Of a DNA stretch of 64,000 nt, positions 54,807-62,177 are shown piece by piece. Within the stretch, counting starts at the first letter, position 1. Each line of letters begins with the position of its first letter. Both the position numbers and the translations under genes were made by a program. The DNA is from an uncultured Clostridia bacterium (GTDB lineage: Bacteria > Bacillota > Clostridia > Christensenellales > UBA1242): assembly GCA_934778215.1 (NCBI GenBank), contig CAKVOE010000002.1, forward strand, positions 1 to 64,000, read 5' to 3'. The notes beneath the pieces were generated by a model that did no database searches, was not told where the DNA came from, and worked only from the letters and a program-made list of their open reading frames with translations.

Positions 54807-55181
54807 ATGTCTACACTGTTAGTAATTAGTTTTTATGGGATAATTTCGGGGTGCGTATATAGTTTGATGCACTTTTTTGTTGAACTGTTTAACAAAAAAG
54901 CCTTTTTGTATATAATAACAGATATAATAAGCAGTGTGCTTGCGGGCATAATATTTATTTATTGCATTATAAACGAGTGCAGTGGCATAATTAGACTATA
55001 TACAATTTGTGCATTTTTATCTGGTATACTAATTGTAATAATTTCTGTTGGAAATTTGCTTGATTTTTTGGCACAAACTATTTATAATAAAATTAACAAA
55101 AAAGCGAAAGGTATAAAACAAAAGCGAAAAATGAAAAAGGAGGACGCTAATGAATCAAGAGCAACTAAACCGACTTGTTAA
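54807..55181 (+). CDS. yabQ: Sporulation membrane protein YabQ
   Basis: 124 residues with four hydrophobic helices and a Lys-rich end (KAKGIKQKRKMKKED). Located between yabP and divIC in conserved order. YabQ is an integral membrane protein needed for cortex formation. The gene overlaps divIC by 32 bp. Confidence 0.85.
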   Translation: MSTLLVISFYGIISGCVYSLMHFFVELFNKKAFLYIITDIISSVLAGIIFIYCIINECSGIIRLYTICAFLSGILIVIISVGNLLDFLAQTIYNKINKKAKGIKQKRKMKKEDANESRATKPTC

Positions 55182-55434
55182 ACTAATAACTACTTGTGCC
55201 ACAATGTTTGTGCTACTATTGGTTAGCATAATAACTTTTCAACGCATAAAATACACCGCCGTTCAAAAAGAAATAGAAAAAACTGACAAAAAAATTGAAG
55301 TTTTATCCACAAAAAAAGCGGAGTTAGAATCTGAAGTAAAAAACAGTAAGTCCCCATTATATATAGAAGATGTATTGCGTGGCGAACTAAAAATACGGGA
55401 CAACGAAGACTATTTTGTAATTGAAGAAAGGTAG
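55150..55434 (+). CDS. divIC: Septum formation initiator DivIC/FtsB-like
   Basis: 94 residues: one membrane helix (~14-30), then a Glu/Lys-rich coiled coil (QKEIEKTDKKIEVLSTKK) and the C-terminal beta block of the family (LRGELKIRDNEDYFVIEE). DivIC joins DivIB/FtsL in the septum. AAAGGAGG precedes ATG 55150. It follows yabQ as in Bacillus, but spoIIE here lies on the other strand rather than in the same direction. Confidence 0.9.
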   Translation: MNQEQLNRLVKLITTCATMFVLLLVSIITFQRIKYTAVQKEIEKTDKKIEVLSTKKAELESEVKNSKSPLYIEDVLRGELKIRDNEDYFVIEER

Positions 55435-55444
55435 TTAATTTGTT

Positions 55445-55492
55445 AAAAAGTCTACACAACAGGAACAATTCCTAAAAAGTAGACTTTTTTAT
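55445..55492 (+). terminator. Terminator after divIC
   Basis: Arms AAAAGTCTAC and GTAGACTTTT with a T run on the plus strand. Confidence 0.8.
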
Positions 55493-55536
55493 TTTTGCAA
55501 ATTAACTACCTTGATTGATTTTTATTGTTTTATTTT

Positions 55537-56850
55537 TTAATAAATAAACCCATATTCACCCGTAGGTAAAAATGTTATTTTATTATTCCCTTCAACTTCA
55601 CTATCTAGTGCAAAATTGTTTTTTAATTTTTCTTGAGAAAACGAACCCACAACCTGATTTTTAATTTAAGATGTATCGGGGTTAAACAACTCCCCCTCTA
55701 TTTTTATATTACCATTTTCGTCTAAACTGCTATTTGACGCCATATAAACAAAATCGCTACCTTCTTCTATAACAACATAGTCTTTGTCTTGCTCTCTTTC
55801 ATCATTAGTGCCTAACTTTAAATTATGACTAATCGTTTTGTTTAATAATTCAAAATTTTTATTATCCTGCTCAAAAACAACAGTAAATGTTAGCAAAATA
55901 TAATAAGTGTGTTCAATATCTTCTCCGCCTTGATTTGTGCTTTTTAATTCAAAATAAGATTCGCCCAAAGAATTAAATGTCATCTTTGTCCAGTTAGTAA
56001 CTTTTGTGTCGTAATTTTTCAACTTCCCTATATATAAATTTGTTTCAACATTTATAACTCCCAGTCCATTATCTCCTAACGATTCTGTTTGACTCGCCGT
56101 TAATTTGCCCAAAATTGCATTGTTTGTACCGTCTGCTTTCCATTGATTTATTGTATACATATATACAATCTGTGCGGTTTTTGTGGTTTTGTCTATTGTA
56201 TATGAGTTTGTGTATGGATATTCCCCCTCATCACAAATCGAAAAGTTGTTTGGTTTAATTGTTTTATTAGGTTTAGCATATTTAGTGGCTAAAAAATTAT
56301 TATTATTTACTTCTTGAATATATTTATTATAGCCAAATTCATTATTTACATATACACCTACATTATTTGTGCAACACTCACAACCACAACCGTTATAAAA
56401 AGCAACCGCTTGCCCATTGTTATAGCCCCCTATTCCTATTGCATATAACAAATATCCATTTTCGTAATCTTGGTGGTTTTTATATCCATTTTCAGTCAAA
56501 TCATTGCTTGGTGTAATTTTTTTTGCAAAATTTGGAGCAATACCTTTTGAGCCATCAGACCCCAAAATTTGTGTATATATAGCACTTTCCCCATATACAT
56601 CAGCATTAATATTAATAATTTTTATATCCACATTGCTGTTGATTGAAATTTCTCCCATCTTTTTATTTTCAATATTTTGTTCAGGTTCATTATTCTGTTT
56701 AGGCTCATTGTTTGGAATATTATTTTCTATCGTTTTTGTGCCTTTTTCTTGTTGGTCGTTATCATTATTGCACGCAGTTAATAAAAAAACACTATTAACC
56801 GATAGTGCAATTAAAACAAAACTTATTATTTTTTTTAAAATACTTTTCAT
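55537..56850 (-). pseudogene. Lipoprotein gene with a premature in-frame stop near its 3' end
   Basis: Starts at ATG 56850 with AAGGAG. The lipobox LLTAC places the lipidated Cys at residue 27, followed by an Asn/Glu/Pro linker and a beta-rich domain with a Cys cluster (NGCGCECC, ~165). The frame stops at TAA 55666-55668 after 394 residues, then continues open in the same frame for 42 more codons of ordinary-looking protein (IKNQVVGSFS..., ending TGEYGFIY) to TAA at 55537. This looks like a recent nonsense change or a sequencing error. The shorter product may still be functional. Its promoter is overlapped by palindromes next to a divergent XRE gene. Confidence 0.7.
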
Positions 56851-56877
56851 TGCTATACTCCTTTTATATTTTTAACT

Positions 56878-56939
56878 TATACTAAGTATACCACTTAGTT
56901 TTCTTAGTGTAAAGCCATTTACTAAGTTTTTTTAGTAAA
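56878..56939. promoter_or_regulatory. Operator array and promoter between lipoprotein and XRE genes
   Basis: Three related dyads: TATACTAAGTATA (56878-56890, perfect), CACTTAG/CTTAGTG (56892-56909, one mismatch) and TTTACTAA/TTAGTAAA (56918-56939, perfect arms). The minus-strand promoter of the lipoprotein gene is TTTACA (56908-56913), 17-bp spacer, TATACT (56885-56890). The first dyad covers its -10 and the second fills its spacer, so binding would block transcription. Confidence 0.75.
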
Positions 56940-56947
56940 ATTGAGTT

Positions 56948-57151
56948 ATGAAAATATTTGCAGAAAGACTCCGTGAGTTAAGAATAGAACATAATTTATC
57001 AATGAAAATGTTGGCATCTGCCATAAAAACAACAGACGCCGCTATTTCTAACTGGGAAAATGGAATTAACGAACCTAAGATTTCCTATCTTAAAGCAATT
57101 GCTGTCTATTTTAATGTTTCAACAGACTATTTATTAGGATTAGAAGACTAA
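56948..57151 (+). CDS. XRE-family HTH transcriptional regulator
   Basis: 67 residues, only a lambda-repressor-like HTH: FAERLRELRIEHNLSMKMLA, then TTDAAISNWENGINEPKI and a YLLGLED end. Typical of compact phage- or plasmid-type repressors. It is divergent from the lipoprotein gene across an operator array and so probably represses that gene and itself. The ribosome site is weak (TTGAG). Confidence 0.88.
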   Translation: MKIFAERLRELRIEHNLSMKMLASAIKTTDAAISNWENGINEPKISYLKAIAVYFNVSTDYLLGLED

Positions 57152-57164
57152 CCTTTTTTGATTC

Positions 57165-57194
57165 TTGACAGCGTTTTGCGGTGTATGATATAAT
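57165..57194 (+). promoter_or_regulatory. Consensus sigmaA promoter of thyX
   Basis: Perfect TTGACA (57165-57170), 18-bp spacer, perfect TATAAT (57189-57194). Confidence 0.85.
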
Positions 57195-57221
57195 CAAATG
57201 CAAGGACAAGGAGGTTTTTTT

Positions 57222-58412
57222 ATGAAAATTAGCATTACTGCAACTACTCATGTTGCCAGCAACCCAAAAGACATTGCTTCAAAGGCCGAATTTGATAATT
57301 TTGGCGGAAAATCTGCCGGCATTTGCTATATGCCAAGCAGTTTTAACGACTTGTTAAATGAGCCAGCCGAAAAAACCGCTCGTAGAACGCTTCAAACAAA
57401 AAATAGTGGGCATCATAGCGTATATGACCACGCAAAAATTAGTTTGTATTTGGAAGATATTCCAAAAGCACTTGCCATAGTTTTAAACAACGAAAAGGAC
57501 TTTGCCACAAGCGAAAAATCTGCAAGATACACCAAAATGGTGCTACAAGATGATGAAAAAGTTCTTTATGATAAGTGGTTAGAAGTCTTTGAAAAACTAA
57601 TATCTGACAAATATAAACAAAAGTGTCCCGACTTTTTTACCAACAGCCGAATAACAAAACTCGCTCAAGAAAACGCAAGGTATTTAACCAGTGTATTTAC
57701 ACCTACTTCTATGGAATACACCCTTTCGTACCGCCAACTAAACTATTTATATAGTTTTTTAAAAAGAGAAAGCGAGCAAGAAAACAATTCGCACAAATTT
57801 TATAAAGCATTAAAACCATGCTTGCAAGAATTTTGTCGTGCCATGGAAGAAAACCTTCCTTACCTAGATGAAATGTTGCAAAATGACGGCAAAAACAGAC
57901 GCCTTTCGCTATTTAGAAACCCTATTTTAAAGCCCGAAAAACATTTCAGCACCATTTATTCTACCTACTACAAAGGTTCCTTTGCTCAACTTGCTCAAGC
58001 ACAACGCCACCGCACACTAAGTTATAACATTAACCTGTTAGATAGTGACGAATATTTCGTTCCGCCTATTTTAAAAAGCAACCCAACGCTGGTTGCAGAG
58101 TGGAAAGAGGACATTAATTCGTTAAGCGTGCATATTCCACAAGGACTACTTGTAAACATAAATGAATCTGGCACCTATGAAAACCTTTTGTTAAAAGCAA
58201 AAGAGCGTTGTTGCACATTTGCCCAAAAGGAAATTCAGGAACAAACAACCGCAACCATAAAAGAATATTATGAAGCACTAAAAGATACCAACCCCGAACT
58301 AGCGGAGCATCTTTTGGGTTACACAAAGGGGTCAAGATGCACCTTTAAAGACTACAAGTGTCAATCTCCTTGCGGTTTTGCTGACGGAATCAGCGGAGAA
58401 AGAGAAATATAG
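57222..58412 (+). CDS. thyX: Long FAD-dependent thymidylate synthase (ThyX)
   Basis: Makes dTMP from dUMP with methylenetetrahydrofolate, FAD and NADPH. Start at ATG 57222 (MKISITATTHV) has GGAGG at seven bases; 396 residues, well above the usual 220-250. The ThyX motif appears as QRHRTLSYN at ~261-268. The first half contains GHHSVYDHAKISLYLED and, near residue 99, EKSARYTKM, which resembles the SxRY end of the motif. The whole therefore looks like two ThyX-like halves with the motif divided between them. It stands alone with a consensus promoter. Confidence 0.85.
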   Translation: MKISITATTHVASNPKDIASKAEFDNFGGKSAGICYMPSSFNDLLNEPAEKTARRTLQTKNSGHHSVYDHAKISLYLEDIPKALAIVLNNEKDFATSEKSARYTKMVLQDDEKVLYDKWLEVFEKLISDKYKQKCPDFFTNSRITKLAQENARYLTSVFTPTSMEYTLSYRQLNYLYSFLKRESEQENNSHKFYKALKPCLQEFCRAMEENLPYLDEMLQNDGKNRRLSLFRNPILKPEKHFSTIYSTYYKGSFAQLAQAQRHRTLSYNINLLDSDEYFVPPILKSNPTLVAEWKEDINSLSVHIPQGLLVNINESGTYENLLLKAKERCCTFAQKEIQEQTTATIKEYYEALKDTNPELAEHLLGYTKGSRCTFKDYKCQSPCGFADGISGEREI

Positions 58413-58510
58413 TTTAATCTTAAAACTCTATCTTAAATATTTACTTACACTTTTGCACCAACTCCTAGCCCTTTTAATATTTGCCTACATTTTTTGGTGT
58501 AACAAAAAAG

Positions 58511-58562
58511 GAACATTGCAAAATTTTGGGGGTATCTCAACTGTTGCAATGCTCTTTTTTTG
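58511..58562 (+). terminator. Terminator after thyX
   Basis: Arms CATTGCAA (58514-58521) and TTGCAATG (58544-58551), then CTCTTTTTTT. Confidence 0.8.
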
Positions 58563-58618
58563 TATTGTATAATAAATAAAAAATAGGTATTTTAGTTTGT
58601 GTTTTTTTTGATACTAAT

Positions 58619-58660
58619 ACAAAAAGAACCTAACTAAAAGTCGTTAGATTCTTTTTTTTA
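58619..58660 (-). terminator. Terminator of the secreted protein gene
   Basis: Arms AAAAGAACCTAAC (58622-58634) and GTTAGATTCTTTT (58643-58655), one mismatch, A run on one side and T run on the other. Confidence 0.75.
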
Positions 58661-58740
58661 TTTTTGCTAGTTTCAAAAGGACTAGACATTTATGCTTTTT
58701 TGCATTTTTGTTAAATGTTTGAAGTAAAAATTTTTATAAT

Positions 58741-60738
58741 TTAACCTACTAGGGTTGTGCGTAAGCCAATGCTATTGCCGACAGAACCCAAATTATAAAC
58801 TATAGAAATAGAAAAAGGTCCCGCCCAATTGTCGTGATCGTTATTCTTTCCACGAATTACTCCAAAAATGTATTGTGATTCCTTATTATTACTCGATACA
58901 GCATAAATATCACATAAGCCCTGAGTTCCTGCCACAGTTCTGGATTCTGCACTTGGTAGTCCAATTAAGGTATCTTTTAAATTTTCTTGCGTTGTACTAT
59001 TGGTTATTCCTAGTGTCGAATAAAAGCCCTCTGCCGTTGGCAAATTATAACCAAGTTTTCGGTATCCGGCACTATTAAGTGCAGATGTTTTGGTTGCATA
59101 AGAATCTGCCCCTGAGCCGTAATAAGTATTCACTACCCAATTATTTGTTTTGTAATTATAATTTTCGGTAGTTGCGTATATATTTATTACCGCTTCATTT
59201 TCTCCCCTATTAGGGTCATCGGTATTATTTAATATAGCCATTCCAAATACCCAAGTATACATATTTGCCCAATGGTCCGCAACCCCCAAGCACATTACCG
59301 AAGTGTACCCATTAGACCCTACATAACCATCTAACAGAACCCTTTTGCCACTTGCTGTGTGGGTTAAAAATTGCGTGGTATATAAACCCTCTTTTTCGGC
59401 ATATCCATTTTTTGTAGTATTTGCGTAGTTTACTTTATACCCATAAAGCATACCTGCTTCATTTCCGCCACTTGCATAAGATAGTTCCATACCAACTGTT
59501 CCGCCCGACTTTATGCTTTCAAAAAAAGTTACCGCAGAATATTTTTTTACTATATTTGTTCCTGCAAACATTACATTTTTACCATAAGTTATTGCTTTGC
59601 CATTTATGGTTACCGTTAGTATTTCATTTTCGCCTGCGTTTTCTGCACTATGGCCTGCATTAGTTAATGCGTTATACTTGTCAAAAGAACGGCTGTTGCC
59701 TCTTCCAACCATTTCTTGTGCGTTGTTATTTGCATATTTAATTAGGTATAGGTAATTATATACAAAAGCGGTGTATCCCTCACCTTGGCAACTTTTGGCA
59801 CAGGTATAATTTTGCAATGTAGCATTTGCTTGTGCTGTTTCCCACGCCTTAGTTAGATTGGTGCACCATTGTAGCATATATGCTTGCGTTGTATTATTAA
59901 CATTGCTTTCTGTTGAATAGTCGGTTTCATTTTCGGCGTAATATTCATTTAAGTAGGCAGATTTGTAATAAGATAGTGGCATATCATCATTTATATAACT
60001 TCTAACAATCACGCCATTTGAGTTTTTTGCAAGCGTTTTATCTGGGTTATATACCGTTGCAGTAAAGGTTGCAGTGTAATATTCTGGCACTTCTACCGAA
60101 CCAGCAAAATCCTTTTCGGAAACACTTAGCCATTGGTTTCCGTCTATTATACATCTTCTTATGTACATAGTTGGGTAGTAGGTGTAGCAATCTACGGTAA
60201 AAGTGGTATCGGCGGTTAATGTTCTACCACTGGCAAGCATTGTGCCAGCAGAAATTGTTACATCTCTTCCAAACCACTCAAAGTTGTAGGTTGGGTCACT
60301 GAGTTTTCCTATAATTTCGCCCGTTTTAATATCTACATTTACTATATCTATTTTGCCATATACTGGAGTAGTTGATTTTGTGTAATCGTCTACGCCGTAA
60401 GTTAAACTTGCATTAATTTTGGTTAGGTCAGCATTGCCTTCACTATCTTTATTAGTTAGAGCAGTTTGCAAGACTTCTGCACTTGTGGTTTCTATTTTTG
60501 TAGCGTTTGCATTTAGTGTGGCGTTATGTCCATACTTTGTCCACGTTGGGTCATCAGAATTTATAGGCTGATATACACTTAATATGTCGTCATTACTTAA
60601 AAACACATCATAGGTTGCGGTAGTACTTCCACCCCCTCTAATGTTTACAGCACAAATTACTTGCACCGCTTGAACGGAGCAAATTATTAAGCACACTACC
60701 ATAAACAAAAACGCTCTAATTCTTTTTAAAAATCGCAT
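58741..60738 (-). CDS. Large secreted protein, unknown
   Basis: 665 residues. Signal peptide: MRFLKRIR, hydrophobic core, then likely cleavage after VQA or ICA (SVQAVQVICA). The rest is Asn/Thr/Tyr-rich and beta-like with no domain I recognise; there is no clear lipobox or C-terminal anchor. A weak GAG site precedes ATG 60738. It has its own terminator. It may be a surface-associated or released protein; it is unlike the Big2 and GLUG proteins in sequence pattern. Confidence 0.7.
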   Translation of the reverse strand: MRFLKRIRAFLFMVVCLIICSVQAVQVICAVNIRGGGSTTATYDVFLSNDDILSVYQPINSDDPTWTKYGHNATLNANATKIETTSAEVLQTALTNKDSEGNADLTKINASLTYGVDDYTKSTTPVYGKIDIVNVDIKTGEIIGKLSDPTYNFEWFGRDVTISAGTMLASGRTLTADTTFTVDCYTYYPTMYIRRCIIDGNQWLSVSEKDFAGSVEVPEYYTATFTATVYNPDKTLAKNSNGVIVRSYINDDMPLSYYKSAYLNEYYAENETDYSTESNVNNTTQAYMLQWCTNLTKAWETAQANATLQNYTCAKSCQGEGYTAFVYNYLYLIKYANNNAQEMVGRGNSRSFDKYNALTNAGHSAENAGENEILTVTINGKAITYGKNVMFAGTNIVKKYSAVTFFESIKSGGTVGMELSYASGGNEAGMLYGYKVNYANTTKNGYAEKEGLYTTQFLTHTASGKRVLLDGYVGSNGYTSVMCLGVADHWANMYTWVFGMAILNNTDDPNRGENEAVINIYATTENYNYKTNNWVVNTYYGSGADSYATKTSALNSAGYRKLGYNLPTAEGFYSTLGITNSTTQENLKDTLIGLPSAESRTVAGTQGLCDIYAVSSNNKESQYIFGVIRGKNNDHDNWAGPFSISIVYNLGSVGNSIGLRTTLVG

Positions 60739-60891
60739 AAACCCAACTCCAAAAATTAGTCCAAATTTTAGACCATATCTATTAGTATAATAAGTGGCCT
60801 TTTTCTAATAATATTTTACTCTAATGGTATAAATATATCAACTTTTAACACAAATTCCAAAAAATGGCTATTTTTAAGGAAATTTTTTTTC

Positions 60892-60937
60892 AAAAAAGAC
60901 CACCTATTATTATATTAATAAGCGGTCTTTTTTTTGA
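60892..60937 (-). terminator. Second terminator after the radical SAM gene
   Basis: Arms AAAAGACC (60894-60901) and GGTCTTTT (60924-60931), T run on plus and A run on minus sides; usable on both strands. Confidence 0.6.
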
Positions 60938-60945
60938 AGCAATAC

Positions 60946-60990
60946 AAAAACGCTCTATCCATTTACAATAAAGCGGTAGAGCGTTTTTTG
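60946..60990 (-). terminator. Terminator after the radical SAM gene
   Basis: Stem AAAACGCTCTA (60947-60957) / TAGAGCGTTTT (60977-60987) with a T-rich end on the minus strand. Confidence 0.75.
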
Positions 60991-61096
60991 CGAGTTTAAT
61001 ATAATAAAAAATTGTTGTATGTTTTTTAGTGATATTTTTTGCTACTTATTTTGTTTTTTTTATAAACTATGACAACTTTAATCATAGCGTTTTAAA

Positions 61097-62002
61097 TTAT
61101 TTTTGAAGTAATTTGTTTAAAAGATTGTTATTGTCGCCAAACGATGGAGTAAATGATGCACTTGCACTGTCACTATCTTGAATATAGGCGTTTTTTAACC
61201 CCAAAAAAAGTGCATAGTTTACAACCCTTTTATACTCTAATGGTGTTACTCTTCTGTTTAACAAGGGGTTTTCTTTTGCTTTATACATTGGCACATATTG
61301 ATTCATAATGCTTACTATTTGCTCCTTGCCCAAATTATTTGCTATCCAACTAAGCACCTTGCAAGAGTCTGCGGTAAAATTTGGCAACACTAAATGTCTT
61401 ATAATTAACCCCTTTTGCATTAACCCGTTTTTAATTATATTTTCCCCTACAATCTCTCGCATTTTTGGTATACTATGTGTGACATAGTATAAGTAATTTT
61501 GGGCATTAGAGAGTTTTTCGGCAGGTTTTTCGTAATACTTAAAATCGGTTAAAAATATGTCTACAAATCCTTTTAATAGTTCTATTGTTTCGGGCTTTTC
61601 GTAGCCAGAGGTGTTCCACACAATAGGTATTTTGGGTTTATATATTTTTAGTGCTTCTATAATTTGTAGGGTAAAGTGAGTAGGCGTGACCAAATTTATA
61701 TTATAAGCACCCATTCCTTCTAACCCCTTAAATATTTTTGCAAGGTCAAAAATGGTTATGTCTTGCCCAACCGCACCATGCGAAAGTTGATAATTTTGGC
61801 AATATTCACACCTTAAATTGCACCCAGCAAAAAAGATTGCACCCGACCCCTTATCGCACAAGTTTTCGCCACTAATAATAGGCTCTTCATAATGATGCAA
61901 CATTACATAGTTTACCCTTATTTTGTTAGATACTCCGCAATAACCTAAAACTTTTTCTCTATCTACCCCACACTCTCGTGGGCAAATTGTGCATTTACTC
62001 AT
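61097..62002 (-). CDS. Radical SAM protein, PflA-like
   Basis: 301 residues. The N-terminus has an extra Cys group (CTICPRECGVDR) and then the radical SAM cluster motif CNLRCEYC. WNTSGYEKPE and DFKYY match the family of putative pyruvate-formate-lyase-activating enzymes (YgiQ-unrelated, PflX/PflA-like). The substrate glycyl-radical enzyme is not in this window. The promoter ends just before the start codon, so the mRNA looks leaderless; AAGG only four bases before ATG could not serve normally. Confidence 0.88.
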   Translation of the reverse strand: MSKCTICPRECGVDREKVLGYCGVSNKIRVNYVMLHHYEEPIISGENLCDKGSGAIFFAGCNLRCEYCQNYQLSHGAVGQDITIFDLAKIFKGLEGMGAYNINLVTPTHFTLQIIEALKIYKPKIPIVWNTSGYEKPETIELLKGFVDIFLTDFKYYEKPAEKLSNAQNYLYYVTHSIPKMREIVGENIIKNGLMQKGLIIRHLVLPNFTADSCKVLSWIANNLGKEQIVSIMNQYVPMYKAKENPLLNRRVTPLEYKRVVNYALFLGLKNAYIQDSDSASASFTPSFGDNNNLLNKLLQK

Positions 62003-62009
62003 ACCTTAT

Positions 62010-62038
62010 ATTATAGTTTTGTATTTTGTTGTTGTCAA
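62010..62038 (-). promoter_or_regulatory. Consensus promoter giving a leaderless transcript
   Basis: Minus strand perfect TTGACA (62033-62038), 17-bp spacer, perfect TATAAT (62010-62015). Only seven bases separate the -10 from the ATG at 62002, so initiation would be at or next to the A of the start codon. Confidence 0.75.
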
Positions 62039-62120
62039 TATTTATGACCGCATACGCCCATATTTTGGGGTTAATTTTATACTTATATATTTAAACTACA
62101 ATACAATCATCTATTTTAAC

Positions 62121-62165
62121 AAAAAAAGCACCTTACCAAATAAATAGGTAAAGTACTTTTTGATT
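62121..62165 (-). terminator. Terminator after ppdK
   Basis: Arms AAAAAGCACCTTACC (62123-62137) and GGTAAAGTACTTTTT (62147-62161), two mismatches, around a nine-base loop. Confidence 0.75.
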
Positions 62166-62177
62166 TTTTATAAACTA

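Larger units (their letters stand above)
58413..58740. other. Interval with two terminators
   Basis: 328 bases. Apart from the two hairpins listed separately I see nothing; a 64-codon frame at 58378-58572 overlaps the first hairpin and has no ribosome site. Confidence 0.4.

Noticed and set aside
55666..55668. Recoded or read-through TAA in the lipoprotein gene
   Set aside because: No recoding element is visible and TAA is the stop codon of many genes here, so a mutation is simpler.
58378..58572. Open frame of 64 codons after thyX
   Set aside because: It overlaps the thyX end and the thyX terminator and has no ribosome site.
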